From: Chitinophagaceae bacterium
GTDB taxonomy: Bacteria; Bacteroidota; Bacteroidia; Chitinophagales; Chitinophagaceae
NCBI GenBank assembly: GCA_021738605.1
Contig: JAIPBY010000169.1
Coordinates: 1-5,319 of the forward strand
Length of the DNA stretch: 5,319 nt
Direction: 5' to 3'
Shown here: piece after piece, positions 1-5,319 of the stretch
Numbering within the stretch: the first letter of the stretch is position 1
How the letters are laid out: every line of letters starts with the position of its first letter
Notes under the pieces: generated by a model
What the model was told of the DNA's origin: nothing
Seen by the model: the letters and a program-made list of their open reading frames with translations, nothing else
The model's database searches: none
Program-made: the position numbers and the translations under genes

Positions 1-1
1 A

Positions 2-109
2 GTAAATAAACCTGAAATCGCTTTTTCACACTTGATCTTGTTTTCCGGTATTTTGGCCGTTGCCAGTTTGTCCATTTTTGCAATTATCGTTTTCATGATA
101 TTAATTTAG
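2..109 (+). CDS. C-terminal end of an unidentified integral membrane protein (partial)
   Basis: The frame is open from the left edge to a TAG at 107-109 and encodes 35 residues. After a polar start (VNKPEIAFSH) comes an almost uninterrupted hydrophobic stretch of about 25 residues (LILFSGILAVASLSIF followed by AIIVFMILI) that runs up to the stop. This is what the last transmembrane helix of a transporter or other polytopic protein looks like. Codon choice fits the neighbouring genes: there are no NCG codons, and Leu is mostly TTG. The opposite strand is also open from an ATG at 96 to the edge, but it gives a lysine-rich peptide with many NCG codons, so I prefer the plus strand. The family cannot be named from this tail alone. 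A hydrophobic frame of this length could arise by chance in T-rich DNA, so confidence is moderate. Confidence 0.45.
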   Translation, partial: VNKPEIAFSHLILFSGILAVASLSIFAIIVFMILI

Positions 110-112
110 TAC

Positions 113-186
113 TTGTTAATGCAAGGAACCATTCATTGTATTGGATGCTTGATTTTACAGCATCTTGTATAATGGTTTGTTAATGC
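113..186. repeat. Imperfect hairpin flanked by a 10-bp direct repeat
   Basis: TTGTTAATGC occurs exactly at 113-122 and again at 177-186. Between the copies lies a nested inverted repeat: AACCATT (127-133) pairs with AATGGTT (171-177), and inside it GATGCT (144-149) pairs with AGCATC (159-164), with a 9-base loop. The two stems are separated by an asymmetric internal loop of 10 and 6 bases. The block begins just after the stop of the left-edge gene. No T-run follows it on either strand, so it is not a classical intrinsic terminator. It could be a 3' UTR structure of the left gene, a structured leader or small RNA transcribed leftward from the promoter-like palindrome beside it, or a protein-binding site. 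The repeats are seen directly; their function is unknown. Confidence 0.5.
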
Positions 187-207
187 TTGTACTTTGCAAA
201 GGTACAA
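187..207. promoter_or_regulatory. Near-perfect palindrome with -7-like elements on both strands
   Basis: TTGTAC (187-192) and GTACAA (202-207) flank a central TTTGCAAA (193-200), with one extra G at 201 breaking perfect symmetry. On the minus strand, bases 204-197 read TACCTTTG and are followed by C, an exact match to the Bacteroidota -7 consensus TAnnTTTG. On the plus strand, 189-196 reads GTACTTTG, a weaker match, with a TTG at 165-167 spaced 21 bases upstream as expected for the -33 element. I see no clear -33 TTG for the minus direction. Neither direction has a convincing gene immediately downstream, so it may drive a non-coding transcript or act as an operator. Confidence 0.4.
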
Positions 208-352
208 TTGTTATAAGCCACTACACGTAAATCCCTCATAACAATTTTGTAAATTTCTAATTTAACGCATAAATATCATTGAATGTTGTATAAAATACAT
301 TCAAAATATTCCTTAATTAGAAAAAATCAAAATTGATTAATTGGGATTGGGC
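208..352. other. AT-rich intergenic stretch, no gene seen
   Basis: No reading frame of credible length or composition is present on either strand. The only structure I found is a short palindrome, AATCAA (325-330) with TTGATT (333-338), separated by two bases. In DNA this AT-rich it may well be chance. The stretch lies between the palindromic promoter-like element and the terminator of the small leftward gene. Confidence 0.5.
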
Positions 353-381
353 AAAAAAACTTAATCGGCACATCAATGCCG
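353..381 (-). terminator. Probable intrinsic terminator of the small leftward gene
   Basis: Read on the minus strand, CGGCA (381-377) pairs with TGCCG (370-366) across a 6-base loop. ATTAAG and then seven consecutive T (359-353) follow. This starts 27 bases after the stop codon of the 49-codon gene at 408-557. The stem is short but GC-rich in an AT-rich context. The six-base gap between stem and T-tract is longer than ideal, which lowers confidence. Its position and orientation fit that gene and no other. Confidence 0.45.
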
Positions 382-407
382 TTGTAGCAGTAAACAAAGA
401 GTGAAAA

Positions 408-557
408 CTAAATGAGGTCTAACGCTTTTGCAAAAGTTGTAACCAGAGGAACTACTGTAAGCGATACCATTGATGGTAAGAAAAGATAAACCACAACACA
501 AAGTGCTATTGATAGGAAAAATAAAATCCAGTATGTGTTTTTTTGGCTCTTGGTCAT
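408..557 (-). CDS. Small hydrophobic membrane protein, 49 residues, unknown function
   Basis: The frame runs from ATG at 557-555 to TAG at 410-408. The product starts with a short basic, polar head (MTKSQKN), followed by a strong transmembrane segment at about residues 9-27 (YWILFFLSIALCVVVYLFL). A proline break follows, then a second, milder hydrophobic stretch at about 29-43 and a tail ending KALDLI. The basic head suggests an N-terminus-inside orientation. Two features beyond length support it as real: an exact TAnnTTTG promoter element ends 18 bases upstream of the ATG (576-583), and a hairpin plus T-tract lies behind the stop (353-381). The leader before the ATG is A-rich without a Shine-Dalgarno, as is normal in Bacteroidota. 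A longer overlapping leftward frame (373-603) would start upstream of this promoter and has an incoherent composition, so I treat it as a shadow. I recognise no family. It appears monocistronic and is divergent from malQ. Confidence 0.6.
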   Translation of the reverse strand: MTKSQKNTYWILFFLSIALCVVVYLFLPSMVSLTVVPLVTTFAKALDLI

Positions 558-575
558 CTTGTTGATTTTGAATTA

Positions 576-583
576 CAAATATA
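576..583 (-). promoter_or_regulatory. -7 promoter element of the small membrane-protein gene
   Basis: On the minus strand 583-576 reads TATATTTG, an exact match to the Bacteroidota primary sigma factor -7 consensus TAnnTTTG. Transcription would start roughly 7-10 bases further on, leaving a leader of about 10-15 bases before the ATG at 557. No clear TTG is seen at the expected -33 position, so the match rests on one element and on its placement. Confidence 0.45.
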
Positions 584-640
584 CAAAGCGATTCTATTTT
601 CATAAAATCTTAATCCATTCATTCTCAATAAATATTTTAA

Positions 641-694
641 TGTGTATTGATTACACTAATTGAAAAAATATGTAAATTGTACCCCCTATACACA
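641..694 (+). promoter_or_regulatory. Possible promoter and operator half-sites upstream of malQ
   Basis: GTGTA (642-646) and TACAC (652-656) form an inverted repeat with a 5-base spacer. A further TACACA at 689-694 is the complement of TGTGTA at 641-646. A degraded -7-like TAAATTG sits at 673-679 with a TTG at 647-649, 23 bases upstream, slightly longer than the usual spacing. This would place the start of transcription in or near the C-run at 682-686. A regulator binding the half-sites would cover the promoter. The sites are short and the DNA is AT-rich, so this is tentative. Confidence 0.25.
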
Positions 695-701
695 TTGATT
701 G

Positions 702-3386
702 ATGAATATTGATATATACCTGAGATTTTCAACCAGGCCAGGACAAATGTTGAGGATTCAGGTAGATTTTCCTGGAGTTGAACATGATTTATGCCCTGTC
801 ATTTATCCGATGCGTTATGTAGATCACGGTCATTGGCATATCCAGCTTGCTTTCACCAAGGATCAAACGGATGTTGTCGATAAACTAACGTATCAGTATC
901 TTTTTGAAGATGAAAATGGAGTGGTTACCAAGGATTATTGCAAAAACAGGTTCATTTTATTGAATAAGCCCAAAAAAGAACTTGTTTTATTGGACAGTTG
1001 GGTTGATATGGGTGCCCTTGCCAATGTGTTTCATACGGCACCTTTTGAACATATCTTTTCTGTTCATCGAAAAGTTACCAAAGCTACACTGCCTAAGGCC
1101 GGTTTTTCTCGTTTTATTGTTGATGCACCATTGCTTTCCAGCAACCATCAATTGGGACTCTTGGGTAGTTCGGATGTTTTGGGAAACTGGTCTTTAGCCA
1201 AGGTACATACAATGCAATTCAATGGTAATCATTGGATTGCTGATATTGTGGCTGCTCATTCCCAACTTCCTTTTAAGTACAAATATTGTTTATTGGATGC
1301 CGATGGTAAGTTTATTGGCTATGAAAACGGGGATAACAGAAAGTTCAGCCTTCAGCATTCTCCCAATATCCCTTGTCTGATCCAGGATGGCTTTGCGCGT
1401 TTTGACAACAACTGGAGAGGGGCAGGTATTGCCATTCCTGTTTTCAGTTTACGTTCATCCAAAAGCTTGGGTGTGGGTGAATTCACAGACATCAATTTAC
1501 TCGTAGATTGGGCTGAAAAAGTATCCCTCAGGATGATTCAGCTCCTTCCTGTCAATGATACAACTTCTACGCATACAAGGGCTGATTCCTATCCGTATGC
1601 TGCTATATCAGCATTTGCACTTCATCCTATTTATGCTTCAATTGAAACCATTGCAGGAAAAAAGCATGCCAAGCGGGTTAAATCCTTCATCTCCCGAAAA
1701 GATGAGTTGAATGCTTCTGCAGGTGTTGATTATGAAGCTGTCATGAATTTGAAGTGGGATGCATTGACTGCCCTTTATCAATCCATGAAGGAAGATGTTT
1801 TTCAGGAAGTCGAATATGAGCATTTCTTTCAAGAGAACAAATCGTGGCTGGTTCCATATGCTGCGTATAGTTTTCTTCGCGATAAATTCGGTTCTCCCGA
1901 TACTTCCGCTTGGGGCAAATATGCATTATTCAATCATGAACTGATCAATCTGCTGTGTTCTCCAGAAGCTGAAAATTTTGATACCATTGCCTTGCATTAT
2001 TTTATACAGTATCATCTGCACCTTCAGTTGAAAAATGCCCATGATTATGCAAACAGCAAAGGCATTATTCTTAAAGGGGATATTGCCATTGGCGTTCACA
2101 GGAATGGGGCAGATACCTGGACCCAGCCTTCACTGTACAATCTTGATATGCAGGCAGGTGCGCCACCAGATGATTTTGCGGTAAAAGGCCAGAACTGGGG
2201 CTTCCCAACCTACAACTGGGAAACCATGAAGGCTGATGGATTTGCCTGGTGGAGACAACGTTTCCAGCAAATGTCAAATTATTTTGATGCTTTTCGCATT
2301 GATCATATCCTTGGTTTTTTTCGTATTTGGTCTATACCTGATCATGCGATTGAAGGCATCATGGGTAGGTTTGTACCTGCCATTCCAGTTTCGAGGAATG
2401 AATTTGAGCAGCGGGGCATTTTTATTGACTATAATCGATATTGCAAACCTTTTATCACTGATGCGGTAATTGGAAAGCTGGCAAGCCATTTGGCAGATGA
2501 TGCAAAATACTTCCTGCAATCGAATGGAGATTCTACCTATAGGTTTAAATCCACTTTTGATACACAACGCAAAATTGAGTACTATTTTCACACAGAAGAA
2601 AAAACGAATACTCAAAAAGAGTTAAAGCAACTTTTATTCAATCTTCAATCCAATGTTGTGCTTTGGCCTGATGCTGAAAATAAAGATGCTTTCCATTTTC
2701 GTTTCAATGCCTTTAAAACCCTTTCATTTCAGCACCTGGATGACCATAACCAACATCAGCTTTCTGCCTTGTATGATGATTATTTCTATCACCGACAGGA
2801 GCATATTTGGAATCATGAAGCGCTTGAAAAACTTCCTGCATTAAAGTTGTGTACAGACATGCTCATCTGTGGAGAAGACCTGGGCATGGTTCCACAAAGT
2901 GTTCCCGCTGTCATGTCATCGCTAGGTTTTTTGAGCATGGAAGTACAGAGAATGCCCAAGCAATTGAATACACCTTTTTTTGATCCATCCCATGCTCCCT
3001 ATCTTTCTGTTGTTACTCCTTCTACCCACGATATGAGTACGATCCGTGAATGGTGGTTGGAAGACCCTAACAAGACGCAACAATTCTACAATGAACAGCT
3101 CTGTCAACATGGAGATGCTCCTACCACTGCAACAAGCCATGTAGTTCGTTCCGTGATACTGCAACACCTCGCATCACCAGCCATGTGGGCGGTATTTCAA
3201 TTGCAGGATTTTCTTGCCATGAATGATTGTCTTCGACTGGAAGATCCTTATGCAGAACGAATCAATATTCCAGGTGATCCCAACCATTACTGGAGATTTA
3301 GAATGCATTTGCCAATTGAGGAACTGATTAATTATGATACCTTTAATCAAGATCTCAACTATCTGATCAGTGCGAACAAACGATAG
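702..3386 (+). CDS. malQ: 4-alpha-glucanotransferase (GH77), DPE2-like with two CBM20 domains
   Basis: This is a cytoplasmic amylomaltase-type enzyme (no signal peptide) that transfers glucosyl or glucanosyl units from maltose or maltodextrin to another glucan. Numbered from ATG 702, it has 894 residues. Residues 1-100 and about 133-230 are two N-terminal starch-binding CBM20-type modules; the second shows LGLLGSSDVLGNWSLAK. The GH77 barrel follows from about 240, with IQLLPVNDTT, YPYAAISAFALHP, GDIAIGV and GAPPDDFAVKGQNWG. Catalytic residues are visible: nucleophile D534 in FRIDH, acid/base E725 in GEDLG, and D777 in STHD. The nucleophile and acid/base are about 190 residues apart, against about 47 in compact Thermus-type amylomaltase. 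That is an insertion of roughly 145 residues, as in plant disproportionating enzyme 2, which acts on maltose and a branched polysaccharide; acceptor preference here is inferred. A TTG at 699 directly precedes the ATG in frame, but ATG 702 is the likelier start. The epimerase follows after 49 bases and is probably co-transcribed. Confidence 0.95.
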   Translation: MNIDIYLRFSTRPGQMLRIQVDFPGVEHDLCPVIYPMRYVDHGHWHIQLAFTKDQTDVVDKLTYQYLFEDENGVVTKDYCKNRFILLNKPKKELVLLDSWVDMGALANVFHTAPFEHIFSVHRKVTKATLPKAGFSRFIVDAPLLSSNHQLGLLGSSDVLGNWSLAKVHTMQFNGNHWIADIVAAHSQLPFKYKYCLLDADGKFIGYENGDNRKFSLQHSPNIPCLIQDGFARFDNNWRGAGIAIPVFSLRSSKSLGVGEFTDINLLVDWAEKVSLRMIQLLPVNDTTSTHTRADSYPYAAISAFALHPIYASIETIAGKKHAKRVKSFISRKDELNASAGVDYEAVMNLKWDALTALYQSMKEDVFQEVEYEHFFQENKSWLVPYAAYSFLRDKFGSPDTSAWGKYALFNHELINLLCSPEAENFDTIALHYFIQYHLHLQLKNAHDYANSKGIILKGDIAIGVHRNGADTWTQPSLYNLDMQAGAPPDDFAVKGQNWGFPTYNWETMKADGFAWWRQRFQQMSNYFDAFRIDHILGFFRIWSIPDHAIEGIMGRFVPAIPVSRNEFEQRGIFIDYNRYCKPFITDAVIGKLASHLADDAKYFLQSNGDSTYRFKSTFDTQRKIEYYFHTEEKTNTQKELKQLLFNLQSNVVLWPDAENKDAFHFRFNAFKTLSFQHLDDHNQHQLSALYDDYFYHRQEHIWNHEALEKLPALKLCTDMLICGEDLGMVPQSVPAVMSSLGFLSMEVQRMPKQLNTPFFDPSHAPYLSVVTPSTHDMSTIREWWLEDPNKTQQFYNEQLCQHGDAPTTATSHVVRSVILQHLASPAMWAVFQLQDFLAMNDCLRLEDPYAERINIPGDPNHYWRFRMHLPIEELINYDTFNQDLNYLISANKR

Positions 3387-3414
3387 TTTTTCACTGATAT
3401 TTCATTGGTTTTAA

Positions 3415-3421
3415 AAGGAAG
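3415..3421 (+). promoter_or_regulatory. Shine-Dalgarno-like sequence before the dipeptide epimerase
   Basis: AAGGAAG lies in the 49-base gap between malQ and the next gene, ending 14 bases before the ATG at 3436. The spacing is longer than optimal. It is the only purine-rich ribosome-binding candidate in the window, and no terminator hairpin with a T-tract is seen in the gap, which fits translation of the second gene from a shared transcript. Confidence 0.35.
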
Positions 3422-3435
3422 ATTCGGTATAATCT

Positions 3436-4461
3436 ATGTTTACAATACGCTATTGGCAAAAAGAGTTGGCTTTTGAATATCCATTTACCATTTCCAAAGG
3501 AACAAAAACACACCAGCCTACCTTTATTGTTGAACTGAATTTTCGGGGTATCATTGGGTATGGAGAAGCACCTGCTATTGCCTATTATGGCATTACCACT
3601 GATCAAATGGTAGCGGATCTTGAGGCAAAACGAAAGTTTGTTGAATCCTTTTCTTTGACAGATCCCAAACGATTTTGGCATTTTTTACACCATTTGTTTC
3701 CCAACAATCCATTTCTGGTTTGTGCACTCGACATGGCCGGATGGGATATCTATGGTAAACTCAGGAGAAAGCCGCTTTTTGAATTGTGGAACCTGAATCT
3801 GGATAAATCACCCCAAACTGATTATACCATAGGCATCGATTCGCTAGACAAGATGCTAGAAAAAATTGACACACATCCTGCGCCGATCTACAAAATAAAA
3901 GTGGGAACTGCAGATGATCTTGAAAACCTTAAGGCCATCAGACAACATACCGATGCCATCATCAGGGTAGATGCCAATGCTGGCTGGACCCTGGATGAAG
4001 CCCTTCAGATGCTTCCTGTTTTGGAAAAAATCGGTATTGAATTGATTGAACAGCCCCTGGCCAAGGAAGATTTTGAGGGAACCAAAGTTTTAAAAAATGC
4101 AACATCAATTCCCATTATTGCTGATGAGTCTTGTGTAGGGGAGAAGGATGTGCAAAAATGTGCTGGCTATTTTTCAGGGATTAATATCAAACTTACCAAA
4201 TGCAGCGGCATTACTCCTGCATTGGAAATGATTAAAAAAGCCAGGGCCTTGAACCTCCAAGTGATGCTCGGTTGCATGAATGAAAGCAGTGTTGGCACTG
4301 CTCCCATGGCTCATTTAGCACCCTTAGTAGATTTTCTGGATGCTGATGGACCCTTGTTGTTGAAGGAAGACCTTGGGGCTGGCATCGATTTTGTTGATTA
4401 CCTACTGAAGCCATCCCTGTTGCCAGGCTTGGGTATAGCACCCCTGTTGGATAGACTATAA
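3436..4461 (+). CDS. Dipeptide epimerase (L-Ala-D/L-Glu epimerase type, enolase superfamily)
   Basis: This 341-residue protein belongs to the muconate-lactonizing-enzyme subgroup of the enolase superfamily. Residues 1-115 form the capping domain, and the rest is the barrel. Visible active-site residues are the catalytic lysine pair K153/K155 in YKIKVG; metal ligands D179 (RVDANAGW), E205 (IEQP) and D230 (ADES); and the opposing base K252 in NIKLTK. The DxD pair D302/D304 in LDADGP binds the dipeptide amino group in characterised L-Ala-D/L-Glu epimerases (E. coli YcjG, B. subtilis YkfB). TDYTIGID at 128-135 is also typical. Length matches those enzymes (about 320-366). The role is inversion of the C-terminal residue of dipeptides, classically L-Ala-D-Glu to L-Ala-L-Glu, in the cytoplasm during recycling of murein peptides. 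Bacteroidota members vary in dipeptide preference, so exact substrate is inferred. It follows malQ by 49 bases, and its last codons overlap the stop of the convergent receptor gene. Confidence 0.93.
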   Translation: MFTIRYWQKELAFEYPFTISKGTKTHQPTFIVELNFRGIIGYGEAPAIAYYGITTDQMVADLEAKRKFVESFSLTDPKRFWHFLHHLFPNNPFLVCALDMAGWDIYGKLRRKPLFELWNLNLDKSPQTDYTIGIDSLDKMLEKIDTHPAPIYKIKVGTADDLENLKAIRQHTDAIIRVDANAGWTLDEALQMLPVLEKIGIELIEQPLAKEDFEGTKVLKNATSIPIIADESCVGEKDVQKCAGYFSGINIKLTKCSGITPALEMIKKARALNLQVMLGCMNESSVGTAPMAHLAPLVDFLDADGPLLLKEDLGAGIDFVDYLLKPSLLPGLGIAPLLDRL

Positions 4462-4469
4462 CCTCCAAC
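4446..4469. other. Inverted repeat spanning two overlapping convergent stop codons
   Basis: GTTGGA (4446-4451) pairs with TCCAAC (4464-4469) around a 12-base loop that contains both stop codons, TAA at 4459-4461 on the plus strand and TAG at 4458-4456 on the minus strand. The two coding regions share bases 4456-4461. No T-run follows on either strand, so this is at best a weak pause or processing structure and not a standard terminator. The repeat may be incidental to the Pro/Asn-like repeats of C and A beside it. Confidence 0.3.
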
Positions 4470-5319
4470 CCAACCCAACGCCAATCATCCTTGGATTACC
4501 AAGATGTGCTGCTCCAAAATCATAGGCATAATTGATGTATTTTTTGCCCATCAGGTTTCTGCCCCATAAGGAGATATCGAAATGCTTTGTTCTGATGCTT
4601 GACCTGAAATTGACCAAACCATAGGCTTTCTGCTCAATGGTATTGGCAAGATCAAAGAACTGTTTCCCTGTGTGATTATATTCCAGCCTAAACATAAGTT
4701 CATGTGCAGCGATACTGGTTTGGTATTGTGTTGCAAAATAATTGGTGGACGATGGAGTAAAGACTTGTTTGTTACCGGATAGGTCAACCTGGGCACCATT
4801 GCTGACCACTCCCAAAACAGCATACTTGGCTGAGGTCAGACCTCCTGAATATTGTACACTCAATCCTTTAGCCAGTTTAAGTTCCATTTCAACCTCCATT
4901 CCCCATGCATTCATTTCCCCGGCATTCTGGATAATGGTAACGGCGTCTGGCAATACAAGTAAAGGTGTTTGAATATCCATCACTTTATTATAAAAAACGG
5001 CAATGGCATACCTGAACTGATTGTTTTTGTCTTTTCCTTTTATACCAGCTTCAAACATGTTGCTGAATTCAGGATTATAGGCAGACAGTGGAACCTGAGA
5101 TGGATCTGAAGAAATTGATGTCATGCCGCCACTTCTGAATCCTCTGCTGAAGGATACATACATAAGCTCATTTGCAGTAGGCTGGTATTGAATGCCCAAT
5201 TTGGGTGAAAATGCTCCATACGAAGATTTTCCAGTAGTATCTGCCATCATGGGGAAAGCGGGCCTTGGCTTTTTTTCATATTCACTACCAATGGTTAACT
5301 GTCGGTTTTCCCTGTCAAT
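4456..5319 (-). CDS. TonB-dependent outer-membrane receptor, C-terminal beta-barrel (partial)
   Basis: The window holds the last 287 residues. The frame stays open to the right edge, upstream of an internal MM at 5250-5245, so the start, signal peptide, TonB box and plug domain are outside. The barrel is recognisable from GAFSPKLGIQY, YVSFSRGFRSGG, YNPEFSNMFEAGIKG, the NAGEMNAWGMEVEMEL strand pair, and the closing ISLWGRNLMGKKY followed by a strand ending GVGLGWRL. These are typical of the siderophore or iron-complex receptor group (FecA/FyuA-like), not of SusC, which is much longer and of different sequence. The substrate cannot be told from this part. The C-terminal residue is Leu, with Trp two positions before it, where many outer-membrane proteins end in Phe. 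It is convergent with the epimerase and overlaps it by 6 bases, so it is unlikely to belong to the malQ operon. Confidence 0.9.
   Translation of the reverse strand: MDRENRQLTIGSEYEKKPRPAFPMMADTTGKSSYGAFSPKLGIQYQPTANELMYVSFSRGFRSGGMTSISSDPSQVPLSAYNPEFSNMFEAGIKGKDKNNQFRYAIAVFYNKVMDIQTPLLVLPDAVTIIQNAGEMNAWGMEVEMELKLAKGLSVQYSGGLTSAKYAVLGVVSNGAQVDLSGNKQVFTPSSTNYFATQYQTSIAAHELMFRLEYNHTGKQFFDLANTIEQKAYGLVNFRSSIRTKHFDISLWGRNLMGKKYINYAYDFGAAHLGNPRMIGVGLGWRL

Noticed and set aside
1..96. Leftward frame starting MKTIIAKMDKL and running off the left edge
   Set aside because: Four of its nine Ser/Pro/Thr/Ala codons are NCG, unlike the neighbouring genes, and the product is a lysine-rich mirror of the hydrophobic plus-strand frame. 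It does lie downstream of a leftward -7 match (204-197), so it is not fully excluded.
325..338. Short AATCAA / TTGATT palindrome as an operator or hairpin
   Set aside because: The two-base spacer is too small for an RNA loop, and such AT-only matches are expected by chance in this stretch.
373..603. A 76-codon leftward frame overlapping the small membrane-protein gene
   Set aside because: Its start lies upstream of the TATATTTG element that best explains transcription here. Its product is a patchwork without a coherent membrane or soluble pattern, and the frame at 408-557 has a clear transmembrane protein signature.
2274..2615. A 113-codon leftward frame inside malQ
   Set aside because: It lies wholly within the well-supported glucanotransferase, including its nucleophile region, and has no recognisable motif, promoter or ribosome-binding signal.
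3428..3433. TATAAT just before the epimerase start codon, resembling a -10 box
   Set aside because: It sits two bases before the ATG, would give a leaderless or truncated message, and the Bacteroidota primary sigma factor uses TAnnTTTG instead of TATAAT.
4232..4468. Leftward 78-codon frame antisense to the end of the epimerase
   Set aside because: It covers the DxD active-site region of the epimerase, and its product has no coherent pattern. It is a shadow frame.
5245..5250. Paired ATG codons as the start of the TonB-dependent receptor
   Set aside because: The frame continues upstream without a stop to the edge with receptor-like strands (RQLTIGSEYE), and a 264-residue product would be only a barrel fragment without plug or signal peptide.

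Overview
The window looks like chromosomal DNA from a Bacteroidota bacterium, probably a Chitinophagaceae or Sphingobacteriia-type lineage; this placement is an inference. Supporting signs are moderate AT richness, very AT-rich intergenic DNA, mostly absent Shine-Dalgarno sequences, promoter-like TAnnTTTG (-7) elements of the Bacteroidota type, a DPE2-like glucanotransferase carrying two N-terminal starch-binding domains, and a TonB-dependent receptor.

Layout. Bases 2-109 (+) hold the last 35 codons of a membrane protein that enters from the left. Bases 110-407 contain no convincing gene, but they do contain a long imperfect hairpin flanked by a 10-bp direct repeat (113-186), a near-perfect palindrome carrying -7-like elements on both strands (187-207), and a hairpin with a T-tract reading leftward (353-381). 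A 49-codon membrane-protein gene lies at 408-557 (-), with its own -7 element at 576-583 and the 353-381 terminator behind it. Bases 558-701 are the divergent intergenic region between this small gene and malQ, with TGTGTA/TACACA-type half-sites. Then come malQ (702-3386, +), a dipeptide epimerase (3436-4461, +), and the C-terminal 287 residues of a TonB-dependent outer-membrane receptor (4456-5319, -), which runs off the right edge.

How the genes relate. The glucanotransferase is cytoplasmic and should transfer glucose or glucan units between maltose or maltodextrins and a polysaccharide acceptor. The epimerase, 49 bases downstream on the same strand, should interconvert the L-Ala-D-Glu and L-Ala-L-Glu types of dipeptide released from murein peptides. 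They are probably co-transcribed, although no biochemical link between them is evident. The receptor gene is convergent, and its stop codon overlaps the epimerase stop region by 6 bases, so the two transcription units collide without an intergenic spacer. Nothing here amounts to a defence system, mobile element or CRISPR locus. The least described items are the small membrane-protein gene and the structured non-coding block to its left.
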